NCBI GenBank assembly: GCA_964369725.1
Contig: CAYJGC010000051.1
Location: forward strand, 1 to 11,691
Source: Paraeggerthella sp964369725
GTDB lineage: Bacteria; Actinomycetota; Coriobacteriia; Coriobacteriales; Eggerthellaceae
Length of the DNA stretch: 11,691 bases
Direction of reading: 5' to 3'
Shown: piece by piece, positions 1-5,887 of the stretch
How the letters are laid out: each line of letters begins with the position of its first letter
Position numbering within the stretch: the first letter of the stretch is position 1
The notes under the pieces: model-generated
Told to the model about the DNA's origin: nothing
Seen by the model: only the letters and a program-made list of their open reading frames with translations
Databases searched by the model: none
Made by a program: the position numbers and the translations under genes

Positions 1-56
1 CCTAAAGCCTAAAGCCTAAAGCCTAAAGCCTAAAGCCTAAAGCCTAAAGCCTAAAC
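1..56. repeat. Heptamer tandem repeat, CCTAAAG x7 plus one variant unit
   Basis: Seven perfect head-to-tail copies of CCTAAAG (1-49) are followed by an eighth copy ending in C instead of G (50-56). The array begins at base 1, so it probably continues to the left of the window. Each unit carries TAA on the plus strand and TAG on the minus strand. Because 7 is not a multiple of 3, every frame on both strands is closed every 21 bases, so the array cannot be coding. It sits just before a terminator hairpin, in the space upstream of cysK. The function is unknown; slippage-prone length variation is likely for such a perfect short repeat. Confidence 0.95.
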
Positions 57-66
57 GAACTATTGT

Positions 67-94
67 ATGAATAATCCCTTCGGGGATTATTCAT
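67..94 (+). terminator. UUCG-capped perfect hairpin, probable terminator
   Basis: A perfect 12-bp stem (67-78 with 83-94) is closed by the C(UUCG)G tetraloop, an exceptionally stable RNA cap. It is followed by TTATGA, which is only a short T-run, so termination may be imperfect. It probably ends a transcript entering from the left of the window, where the gene is not visible. The stem is perfect, so the complementary strand can fold too, but that strand carries a GUUCGG-like loop less favourable than UUCG. Confidence 0.6.
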
Positions 95-120
95 TTATGA
101 CACCATTGCGTTGATGAGCC

Positions 121-148
121 TTGACGCACGGTTTTTACGGAGTAGGAT
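121..148 (+). promoter_or_regulatory. Possible cysK promoter
   Basis: TTGACG (121-126) is followed after 16 bp by TAGGAT (143-148), a 5/6 and a 4/6 match to the sigma-70-type -35 and -10 boxes. The predicted transcript would start near 155, leaving a leader of about 35 nt that contains GAGGAAG (174-180) ten bases before the cysK ATG. No riboswitch or T-box fold is evident in this short leader. Confidence 0.4.
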
Positions 149-190
149 TGTTTTATAGAATTTTGAAGCACGCGAGGAAGTTGGTAAGTC

Positions 191-1123
191 ATGACAATAT
201 ACACAAGTGTAGCGGATTTGATTGGAAACACACCTCTGTTAGAATTGGTGAATTATGAACAAAAGCATCAATTAAAGGCACGCATAGTAGGAAAAGTTGA
301 ATCATGCAACCCTGGTGGTTCGGTCAAAGATCGTTTGGGAAAAGCTTTGATTGAGTCTGCCTTACGTGATGGCAGTATTGATGCCGACACGGTGTTGATT
401 GAGCCTACGTCGGGCAATACTGGTATTGGTTTGGCATCAATTGCCGCATCGCGGGGTATGCGCCTTATTATTACGATGCCTGACACTATGTCAATCGAGC
501 GTCGAAATCTTATGAAAGCTTATGGTGCAGAGCTGGTGTTGACAGAGGGCTCTTTGGGTATGAAGGGCGCAATTGAGCGTGCCAATGAACTGGCTGCTGA
601 GATTCCTCATTCGTTTATTCCCGGACAATTTGTTAATCCTGCCAATCCAGCGGTACACTTTGCTACAACAGGTCCTGAGATTTGGGAAGCCACCGCTGGA
701 GAAGTAGATATTTTTGTAGCAGGTGTGGGTACAGGTGGAACGCTGAGTGGTGTAGGAGCTTACCTCAAGCAACAAAAACCAGATATTCATGTTGTTGCGG
801 TTGAGCCGGCTGATTCACCTGTTCTTTCAGAGGGTCATGCGGGTGCGCATCAGATTCAGGGCATTGGTGCTGGCTTTGTACCCGACACACTGAACACTGA
901 TATTTTTGACGAAGTGTTTGCTGTTGCTAATGAAGACGCGTTTACGGTGGGACGCGAACTGGCTCAAGAGGAAGGGCTGCTTGTTGGTATTTCGTCGGGA
1001 GCTGCTGTGTTTGCTGCGGGGCAAATTGCTCGTCGTCCGGAAAATGCGGGGAAAACTATCGTGGTTATTCTTCCTGATTCGGGAGAGCGTTATCTTACAA
1101 CTGCCTTATTCAATTCCGAATAG
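191..1123 (+). CDS. cysK: Cysteine synthase A (O-acetylserine sulfhydrylase)
   Basis: This PLP enzyme (310 aa, normal length) makes L-cysteine from O-acetylserine and sulfide in the cytoplasm, the last step of sulfide assimilation. The sequence shows the PLP-lysine motif NPGGSVKDR with Lys46. It also has the substrate-binding loop TSGNTG at 73-78, the phosphate-binding loop GVGTGGT at 178-184, the QFVNPANP-H-TGPEIW stretch near 146-165, and the C-terminal GISSGAA and LPDSGERY motifs. There is no CBS domain, so it is CysK/CysM class; the intact TSGNTG and MSIERR elements favour CysK. The ATG at 191 follows GAGGAAG by ten bases. The gene stands alone: a hairpin lies upstream, a terminator lies 65 bases downstream, and its neighbour is convergent. 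No cysE is visible. Confidence 0.95.
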   Translation: MTIYTSVADLIGNTPLLELVNYEQKHQLKARIVGKVESCNPGGSVKDRLGKALIESALRDGSIDADTVLIEPTSGNTGIGLASIAASRGMRLIITMPDTMSIERRNLMKAYGAELVLTEGSLGMKGAIERANELAAEIPHSFIPGQFVNPANPAVHFATTGPEIWEATAGEVDIFVAGVGTGGTLSGVGAYLKQQKPDIHVVAVEPADSPVLSEGHAGAHQIQGIGAGFVPDTLNTDIFDEVFAVANEDAFTVGRELAQEEGLLVGISSGAAVFAAGQIARRPENAGKTIVVILPDSGERYLTTALFNSE

Positions 1124-1187
1124 CTTCGCTTGTAAGTACGCTTTCTTAAGGTGGCGTAGGAGCCATAAAGATTTCTCGCAAGAAAGT

Positions 1188-1228
1188 AACGACCCCTCAA
1201 TGCAAGTAGCGTGAGGGGTCGTTTGTTT
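1188..1228. terminator. Bidirectional terminator between cysK and the ars-type operon
   Basis: A perfect 12-bp GC-rich stem (1188-1199 with 1212-1223) has a 12-nt loop and is followed on the plus strand by a T-rich tail (TTTGTTTATT), a good rho-independent terminator for cysK. It also lies 24 bases beyond the stop of the minus-strand thioredoxin gene. Read on the minus strand the stem is followed by TTACTTTCTT, so it probably serves both convergent units, less strongly for the minus strand. Confidence 0.85.
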
Positions 1229-1251
1229 ATTGGGTAAAGAATTAAAGAGTG

Positions 1252-1491
1252 CTAAGCCAGCAAAGCTTCAATGGCAGCACTGTCAAGAACTTTGCCAGTT
1301 GAGACTACCTTGCCATCAATGGCGAGAGCAGGAGTGGACATAATTCCCGCCATGGAAATGGCGACGATGTCAGTAATATACTCAACGTCGATAGATTCAC
1401 TTGAGTTTGCGGCAACGCTCTGGGCAGTTTCGTGAAGGGTTTTGCATTTTTTGCATCCTGAACCGTATACGGTAATCGTTCTCTGACTCAT
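1252..1491 (-). CDS. Small thioredoxin-like protein (redox-active disulfide protein 2 type)
   Basis: This is a minimal thioredoxin fold of 79 aa. Its active site CKKC (Cys13, Cys16) follows the first beta strand (TITVYGSG), and a cis-proline sits in TPAL (Pro54), next to the active site in this fold. The length and pattern fit the small archaeal/bacterial thioredoxin family often called redox-active disulfide protein 2. No signal peptide or membrane segment is seen, so it should be cytosolic. GGAAAGG lies eight bases before the ATG. It is the last gene of a leftward operon, 20 bases after the permease stop. That context suggests it supplies reducing power to, or exchanges thiols with, the permease system. 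The exact substrate is not deducible. Confidence 0.85.
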   Translation of the reverse strand: MSQRTITVYGSGCKKCKTLHETAQSVAANSSESIDVEYITDIVAISMAGIMSTPALAIDGKVVSTGKVLDSAAIEALLA

Positions 1492-1511
1492 AAAAAATTC
1501 CTTTCCGTGGG

Positions 1512-2507
1512 TTAAATTAAGAACATTCCTAGTGCATTAAGTGCGTATCCGCAGATAATAATACCAATAATGACGATGGTAATGAAGATGGCCAGCAGTT
1601 TTGTCGATACCACTTTTTTCAGCATAACGAGAGAGGGGATTGAAAGCACGGTAACACTCATCATGAAAGCGATAACGGTGCCCACACCTACACCTTTATA
1701 AACGAGCGCTTCAGCAATAGGAAGTGTTCCAAATATATCGGCGTATACTGGTGCGCCTAGTAAGGTAGCAAGAATGACCGAGAAGGGATTGCCATCTCCA
1801 AGAATTGCTTGAATAATTTCTTCTGGGATCCAGTTGTGGATGAGTGCTCCTATCGCCACACCTATGAGCACGTAAGGCCATACTTTGCCGGCAATTTGCT
1901 TTACCTGAGAAAGTCCATACTGGGCACGGTCGCGTGGAGTTAGTTCTTCTGCTTCGGTTTCGATCATGCCTCCTTCGCGAACAAATGCGGGAATTTCGCC
2001 CTCAAGTCCCATTTTGTTCATGATACTGCCACCGACGACAGCCAAAACTAAGCCAAAAATTACATAGGCAATAGCGAGTTGCCAGTTAAATATGCTTGCA
2101 AGTAAAATGAGTGATGCAAGGTCAACCATGGGGCTTGAGATAAGGAAGGAAAACGTTACTCCTACGGGAAGTCCCGCTTTAGTGAAGCCAATAAATAAGG
2201 GAATTGATGAACAGGCGCAAAAAGGAGTAATAGTTCCCATAAGTGCACCGGCAATGTTGGCGCGTATGCCTGTAAGTCGCCCTAGTATTTTACGGGTGCG
2301 CTCCGGTGGAAAATAGCTCTGAATGTAGCTGATGATAAATATTACTACCACCAACAAAATGGCAATTTTTACTACATCGTAAAGAAAAAAGTGAATAGAT
2401 GCACCCATTTGGGTGGCTGTGTCGATGCCAAGAGAGGTGAGTAGCCAGGTGAAGAAATCGCTGAGCCAGGTCATTTTGAAGAGGGCATTGTTGATTGCGT
2501 TAAACAT
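1512..2507 (-). CDS. ArsP-like permease (PF03773 family membrane transporter)
   Basis: This integral membrane protein of 331 aa is rich in long hydrophobic runs, roughly eight or more: for example residues 45-62, 83-105, 120-140, 145-165, 210-228, 240-262, 280-300 and 308-328. The signature TPFCACSSIPLF (Cys97, Cys99) is the conserved cysteine motif of the ArsP/DUF318 permeases. The second half carries LLGAPVYADIFGTLPIAEAL, also typical. Characterised ArsP proteins export trivalent organoarsenicals; other family members are uncharacterised, so the metalloid substrate is inference. The flanking ArsR-type regulator and CKKC thioredoxin give the frequent arsR-permease-thioredoxin arrangement. 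AAAGGA precedes the ATG at 2507. The central cytosolic loop (about 175-205) is acidic and charged. Confidence 0.88.
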   Translation of the reverse strand: MFNAINNALFKMTWLSDFFTWLLTSLGIDTATQMGASIHFFLYDVVKIAILLVVVIFIISYIQSYFPPERTRKILGRLTGIRANIAGALMGTITPFCACSSIPLFIGFTKAGLPVGVTFSFLISSPMVDLASLILLASIFNWQLAIAYVIFGLVLAVVGGSIMNKMGLEGEIPAFVREGGMIETEAEELTPRDRAQYGLSQVKQIAGKVWPYVLIGVAIGALIHNWIPEEIIQAILGDGNPFSVILATLLGAPVYADIFGTLPIAEALVYKGVGVGTVIAFMMSVTVLSIPSLVMLKKVVSTKLLAIFITIVIIGIIICGYALNALGMFLI

Positions 2508-2549
2508 AAGGTTCCTTTACAAATCAAAAATTATTTATACGTTGAGCTA

Positions 2550-2575
2550 AAAGATGGATGCTCACTGCATCCTTT
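2550..2575 (-). promoter_or_regulatory. Intercistronic hairpin between arsR and the permease gene
   Basis: GGATGC (2556-2561) and GCATCC (2567-2572) form a 6-bp stem with a 5-nt loop. An AAAG/CTTT flank extends it across a two-base bulge. On the minus strand it is followed by ATCTTTTAGC, so it could be a weak attenuator or a processing element that sets the arsR:permease ratio. It lies in the 121-base gap between the two genes; nothing else clear is seen in that gap. Confidence 0.35.
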
Positions 2576-2628
2576 GTTGGTTGAAACGGTGTGTAGATTC
2601 GGCTACATTGTAAGGTGGTACACGGGGG

Positions 2629-2925
2629 CTATGATGTCACTGCAAAATCTACGGTGGTAAGCTGCCTCAATAAATTACAGGCTGTCTTACTTCCTTCTGG
2701 ATTGATGGAGTAGTGTGTCCATTTTCCATTTTGTCGAGCAGAAACTATGCCAGATTTGCAAAGAATTTTCATGTGGTGAGACAAGTTGGGCTGACTGATG
2801 TTAATGTGTTCTTGTAAGTCACAAGCACATTTTTCTCCAGAACGAAGTCGCTCAAGTATTTGCAAGCGGTTTTCATTGCAAAGTGCCTTAAATACGTCTG
2901 CATCGTCTTCGTAACTTGATTTCAT
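2629..2925 (-). CDS. arsR: ArsR/SmtB-family metalloid-responsive repressor
   Basis: This 98-aa winged-helix repressor has the recognition region ISQPNLSHHMKIL and the wing ARQNGKWTHYSIN. The KCACDL stretch (Cys33, Cys35 from this start) matches the position of the ELCVCDL metal-binding box of classical ArsR, where thiols bind As(III)/Sb(III). Two more cysteines (16 and 56) could complete a site. A longer reading from the ATG at 2940 is possible. I chose 2925 because AAAGGAG sits five bases before it, while the upstream ATG has no ribosome binding site and would lie only about eight bases from the predicted transcript start. It heads the leftward permease-thioredoxin operon and should autorepress it, releasing when metalloid binds. 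Confidence 0.9.
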   Translation of the reverse strand: MKSSYEDDADVFKALCNENRLQILERLRSGEKCACDLQEHINISQPNLSHHMKILCKSGIVSARQNGKWTHYSINPEGSKTACNLLRQLTTVDFAVTS

Positions 2926-2936
2926 GCGTACTCCTT

Positions 2937-2958
2937 TCATAAAAATTTTTTTATATGA
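2937..2958. promoter_or_regulatory. Candidate ArsR operator (AT-rich inverted repeat)
   Basis: TCATA (2937-2941) and TATGA (2954-2958) form an inverted repeat with a 12-base AT-only centre that itself contains a 7-2-7 palindrome of A and T runs. The site overlaps the -10 box and the start of the transcript, the usual place for an ArsR/SmtB dimer to block initiation. The assignment is inference from symmetry and position. Confidence 0.45.
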
Positions 2959-2983
2959 TAGACCTGAAACATTGAGCCGTCAA
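2955..2983 (-). promoter_or_regulatory. Promoter of the arsR-permease-thioredoxin operon
   Basis: On the minus strand TTGACG (2983-2978) and TATCAT (2960-2955) are separated by exactly 17 bp, a near-consensus sigma-70-type promoter. The predicted start is near 2948, giving a leader of about 23 nt to the arsR ATG at 2925. The -35 box begins 15 bases from the end of the oxidoreductase remnant. Confidence 0.8.
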
Positions 2984-2997
2984 CTCTTTTCTCGTAA

Positions 2998-3311
2998 TTA
3001 TCTTGCGAAGGCCTCACCTGCGAAACCACCTGCGGTCGTGGCGCCTGCATAAAGTCCAGGAATCGGAACGCCTTCGGGGGTGATAACGTTAAGGTCTGCA
3101 TTAACACGCAAGCCTGCGAGCGTCTTGCCAATAACACCACCTTGAGCAGCGCCATAGAAAGGAGGCGTGCCAAGCTTAATCAACCACTCGGGGAGGTAAG
3201 CAACGGCCATCTCGTCATCAACACCGCGGTCGCACAAGGCGTTCCAGTTATCAACAGCGTCTACGACTTTTTGAGGGTCAAGACCAAGCATCTGCGCGAA
3301 ATACCACAAAA
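2998..3311 (-). pseudogene. C-terminal remnant of an FAD-dependent oxidoreductase (fumarate-reductase/flavocytochrome c-like)
   Basis: About 103 residues of a protein normally around 500 aa or longer remain. The visible part includes the helix WYFAQMLGLDPQKVVDAVDN, then NALCDRGVDDE, PPFYGA and TLAGLRVNADLNV. It ends with PIPGLYAGATTAGGFAGEAF, the FAD-binding C-terminal motif of succinate dehydrogenase/fumarate reductase-type flavoproteins. The N-terminal dinucleotide-binding fold and most catalytic residues are missing. Family members usually continue past GGFAGE, whereas this one stops after three more residues, so both ends look lost. There is no credible start: the frame begins at a TTG without a ribosome binding site and runs upstream into the LuxR remnant. 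The first 60 bases are about 62% GC, higher than the neighbours. Confidence 0.8.
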
Positions 3312-3398
3312 ACCCATGTGCGTCATATTTATGAGAAGATGCAGGTTCACGGAAAGCAAGAACTTATCGATTTAGCCAAGCGCCGAGAGGTAAGCTAA
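3300..3398 (+). pseudogene. C-terminal remnant of a LuxR-type transcription regulator
   Basis: In the frame with codons at 3309-3398 the product reads KTHVRHIYEKMQVHGKQEL, then IDLAKRREVS and a TAA stop. This is the end of the LuxR helix-turn-helix domain: the recognition helix TxKTHVxHIYxK, then VHxxQELIDL. Everything before the recognition helix (sensor/membrane part and first helices) is absent. The readable part starts at about 3300-3309, exactly where the minus-strand oxidoreductase homology ends. Family knowledge: in Eggerthellaceae-type genomes LuxR regulators often sit next to, and divergent from, FAD-dependent reductases. The fragment is too short for a function. Confidence 0.72.
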
Positions 3399-3838
3399 TA
3401 ATTGCTTTGTGCGAGAAATGCAAATCGTTGCCGTCCAGAGAGGATTTAGGGTTAATATCGGCCAGTAGCGCATAGGCTTTTTATTGACATTGCCCCAGTA
3501 TAGAGCGCGAATTTGGAATTTTACAACTTCCCCTAAAGACGATTCTATTGCGGTTCTTTTGGCTTGTCGATAGCTTTAAGCTGATAGGCTGGGAGGCGCT
3601 TTCAAAGAGACCATTGATAAAGGTACTAAGCTTGTTGCTTCAGTAAATAGTATCGCTGCGCCTTTCCCAAGAATTTTTTGGCGGCATGGATACGTGTGCG
3701 GCTAAGATGACCTTCTGGTAGAAGATGGCTCTCCTCGCCCAAGATGCGTTACCATGTAGCAAAGAGAATATATCCCTACTTTGTGTCAATGTTGGCACGA
3801 ATATGGGCTTGAGGGTAGAAATGTAAAGAAAGGCTGCG
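3399..3838. other. 440-base gap without an intact gene; possible decayed sequence
   Basis: No complete gene is seen. A short GGCC/GGCT stem followed by TTTTTATT (about 3462-3485) could be a weak terminator for the LuxR remnant. A TTGACA at 3484-3489 has no good -10 at the right distance. Around 3565-3700 both strands read as short protein-like frames (plus strand about 40 codons containing FKETIDKGTKLVASVNS; minus strand containing LPEGHLSRTRIHAAKKFLGK). I recognise neither. At least one may be gene debris. A weak TTGGCA/TAGAAA pair (3792-3821, 18-bp spacer) lies just before tcdA. Confidence 0.5.
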
Positions 3839-4591
3839 TTGACTTTGGAAGAAAATGCTTTATCAAAGCTAGAATTGATAATGGGGCGCGAAGGTTTAGA
3901 GCGCTTAGCGAATTCGACGGTTATGGTGTTAGGTCTTGGTGGTGTGGGGTCAAACTGTGTCGAGGCTCTTGCCCGTGGTGGGGTAGGTCGCTTGATTGTG
4001 GTGGACCATGATGTAGTGTGTGAGAGCAATATCAACCGTCAAGCTATTGCGTTTCGGAGCACCCTGGGACAAAAGAAAACCCAAGCCGTTTACAATATGG
4101 TAAAAGATATCAACCCGCATATTGAAGTAGAAATACTTGACGAATTTGTTTTGCAGGAAAATGTTCCGGCACTTTTGGAGAAATACGGCCGCCAAGCAGA
4201 CTATGTGATAGACGCCATTGACACCATTTCAACCAAGCTTGCTATTGCTGAATATGCCGACCGAGAAGAGATTTGCCTCATTTCAAGCATGGGTGCCGCA
4301 AACAAGCTCTATCCAGAATGTTTCCGCGTGGCAGATGTTTATAAGACAAAAAATTGCCCGCTATGTCGCATTATGCGTAAAGAGGGACGAAAGCGCGGTA
4401 TTCGTCGTTTGCGTGTATTGTATTCATGTGAACAACCAGTGGCGGTCCCCGTGCGCGAGGGTGCGCTGCGACGTGAGCGCTCTAATTTGGGGACGGCTTC
4501 GTATGTTCCACCTATTATGGGGCAGATGATTGCGGGCGAGGTTATTCGTGAGCTTTCCGGTATTAATGAAGCTGCAGAAGCCGGGCAATAA
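3839..4591 (+). CDS. tcdA: tRNA threonylcarbamoyladenosine dehydratase-like protein (TcdA/YgdL, ThiF/E1 fold)
   Basis: This protein of 250 aa belongs to the ThiF/MoeB/E1 superfamily. The ATP-binding loop GLGGVGSN lies at 32-39, followed by the acidic VVDHD (Asp56), SNINRQ (63-68) and DAIDT (125-129). The later segment SSMGAANK...RVADVYKTK...RKEGRKRGI...LYSCEQPV follows TcdA rather than ThiF or MoeB. TcdA uses ATP to cyclise t6A37 of ANN-decoding tRNAs to ct6A. A CPLC pair (173-176) may be a structural metal or redox site; that is inference. The start is TTG at 3839, with AGAAAGG five bases upstream; there is no in-frame ATG near. Its stop overlaps the next ATG by one base (TAATG), so the two genes are translationally coupled. 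Confidence 0.87.
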   Translation: MTLEENALSKLELIMGREGLERLANSTVMVLGLGGVGSNCVEALARGGVGRLIVVDHDVVCESNINRQAIAFRSTLGQKKTQAVYNMVKDINPHIEVEILDEFVLQENVPALLEKYGRQADYVIDAIDTISTKLAIAEYADREEICLISSMGAANKLYPECFRVADVYKTKNCPLCRIMRKEGRKRGIRRLRVLYSCEQPVAVPVREGALRRERSNLGTASYVPPIMGQMIAGEVIRELSGINEAAEAGQ

Positions 4592-5418
4592 TGCTCTACG
4601 ATATGCACTGTCATCTGGGGTTTTCTGCTGATGCTGTCGCATTGTCGCGTGAGCTTGCTGCAGGCGATGTGAAATCATTTTCGACTACGGTAGCACCACG
4701 AGAATATGGGCAAATCTCTCGTAAATTGATGGCTTTTGACAGCGTGCGTGTAGGACTTGGCCTGCATCCATGGTGGTTATCTGCTGCGGCTAGTCCGCTG
4801 GTTGTAGACAGTGTGCCTTCCGCGGGCAATTTGTCAGCTGTGGGCGGCATGCCAGCTGCGTTTTTGGATGCATCTTCTACTCCCGAAAGAATGCTTGAAG
4901 AATTCCTTGCGTTGCTGCCTCATGTGAACTACGTGGGGGAGATTGGTCTGGATTTTTCGCCCCGCTGGACTTTTGCTAAGGAGGAGCAGCTGCGTGTGTT
5001 TCGTGTCGTTGCGCACGCATGTGCACAGGAAGGCGGCAAGCTTCTTTCGCTTCATGCAGTGCGTTCTGTTGAGGCAGTGTTGGATGCTTTAAAACAAGCT
5101 CGAACACTACGTGATAACGACATTGTTTTGCATTGGTTTTCGGGGTCGTCTGAACAGCTGCGCCAGGCAATCAAGCTGGGATGTTATTTTTCCGTGGGAG
5201 AAAAGCTGTTGCAAACCAAACGCGGTCAAGCTTTTGTTCAAGCAATTCCCGCGGGGCAGCTGCTGTTGGAAACAGATGCCCCTTCTTTGTCGGAAGAGCG
5301 GCAAGCGCAAGAATTTGTTGTCTCGCTTAAAAAGACCCTTGGTCAGATCGATTCGCTGCGCAAAGAGTCCATAGCACACGTTATTGAAAATACCAGTGTT
5401 CGTTTGCTTCAGCGCTAG
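4591..5418 (+). CDS. TatD-family metal-dependent hydrolase (putative DNase)
   Basis: This 275-aa TIM-barrel amidohydrolase of the TatD type carries the metal-site residues in order. They are DMHCH (His6, His8), GLHPWW (His59), VGEIGLD (Glu117), LSLHAVRS (His155), VLHWFSGS (His181) and LLETDAPS (Asp229). TatD proteins are metal-dependent 3'-5' exonucleases or related phosphoesterases; the real substrate cannot be told from the sequence. The stretch between HPWW and GEIGLD is about 53 residues, roughly 20 longer than in E. coli TatD as I remember it, and is rich in Ala, Ser, Gly and Val. The gene overlaps the tcdA stop by one base, indicating one operon. No terminator follows; a pseudogene begins within a few bases of the stop. 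Confidence 0.9.
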   Translation: MLYDMHCHLGFSADAVALSRELAAGDVKSFSTTVAPREYGQISRKLMAFDSVRVGLGLHPWWLSAAASPLVVDSVPSAGNLSAVGGMPAAFLDASSTPERMLEEFLALLPHVNYVGEIGLDFSPRWTFAKEEQLRVFRVVAHACAQEGGKLLSLHAVRSVEAVLDALKQARTLRDNDIVLHWFSGSSEQLRQAIKLGCYFSVGEKLLQTKRGQAFVQAIPAGQLLLETDAPSLSEERQAQEFVVSLKKTLGQIDSLRKESIAHVIENTSVRLLQR

Positions 5419-5420
5419 AT

Positions 5421-5712
5421 TTGATTGAGGATTATGATTCCCACGTTTTAAAGCGGGTGGGGGTGGGCCGTTTATGTCCTCGAAAATTAAGTTGCATTGC
5501 CTCGAAATATATAATTGCAGGTAAGGAGCTTGTTGTGACATTAAAGCCAAATGCTTATCAAGAGGGCTTCTTTATGAAATGCAAATTTTTGGTACTCTTT
5601 TTGAAGAGCTCTGCTTGAGGGACTTGCGCACTTACGCATCGGCGATGCAACAGTCTTTAGAGCCGCAAGTATATTACTATGCCGATGCTTGGAAGTTGAT
5701 GTAGTTATAGGG
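5421..5712 (+). pseudogene. Frameshifted C-terminal remnant of an AAA ATPase with a DUF4143 domain
   Basis: Three successive plus-strand frames give consecutive parts of a DUF4143 domain. The first (5421 to about 5545) reads SKYIIAGKELVVTLKPNA, matching the usual 'SPKRYFVDPSLAVTAL' region. The second (about 5550-5690) reads LLYEMQIFGTLFEELCLRDL, then RTYASAMQQSLEPQVYYYAD; FGxLFExLxxRDLRxYA is the family hallmark. The third (from 5692) reads EVDVVIG, the usual LEVDxVI strand. The frame must change near 5545-5560 and near 5688-5692. The ATPase N-terminal half is missing, so the gene is dead. A GTG at 5534 with AAGGAG before it is probably chance. From about 5713 to 5836 nothing coding is recognised. 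Confidence 0.78.
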
Positions 5713-5836
5713 CTTTACGTACAAAAATCAATGAATGGGTGTGATGTATTGTTGTTTTTGATGAGATGAAATATGTGTTCGTGCAGATATTTTCTCAAAT
5801 TCGCAGCTCGTGCTCGCGTAAGACATTTTCCGTGGC

Positions 5837-5842
5837 TATAAT
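5837..5842 (+). promoter_or_regulatory. -10 box of the guaB promoter
   Basis: A perfect TATAAT lies 45 bases before the guaB ATG, predicting a transcript start near 5849 and a leader of about 39 nt. No good -35 is found at 16-18 bp (the place reads TCGCGT), so the promoter may depend on an activator or on upstream contacts. No purine-riboswitch fold fits in so short a leader. Confidence 0.6.
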
Positions 5843-5887
5843 AGTGAGTACACATGAGACACACAACGATGGTAGATGGAGGAGTTC

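Noticed and set aside
1..56. Telomere or CRISPR array
   Set aside because: The heptamer resembles CCCTAAA telomeres only loosely, and the neighbours are bacterial genes. There are no spacers between the units.
3484..3504. Promoter TTGACA with TATAGA upstream of tcdA
   Set aside because: The two boxes are only 9 bases apart, and at 17 bases the sequence is GCGAAT, a poor -10.
2998..3838. Insertion sequence or prophage as the cause of the gene remnants
   Set aside because: No transposase frame, terminal inverted repeats or target duplications could be found around the remnants.
3640..4035. 131-codon minus-strand open frame running into tcdA
   Set aside because: It overlaps the conserved nucleotide-binding start of tcdA, is low-complexity Pro/Arg/Thr over that part, and has no start signal.
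5421..5618. 65-codon plus-strand frame after tatD as an intact small gene
   Set aside because: Its first two thirds match the DUF4143 domain and the homology continues in another frame, so it is part of a broken gene.
5876..5887. Upstream ATG of guaB as the true start
   Set aside because: It lacks a ribosome binding site, and its codons are themselves the GGAGG site for the ATG at 5888.
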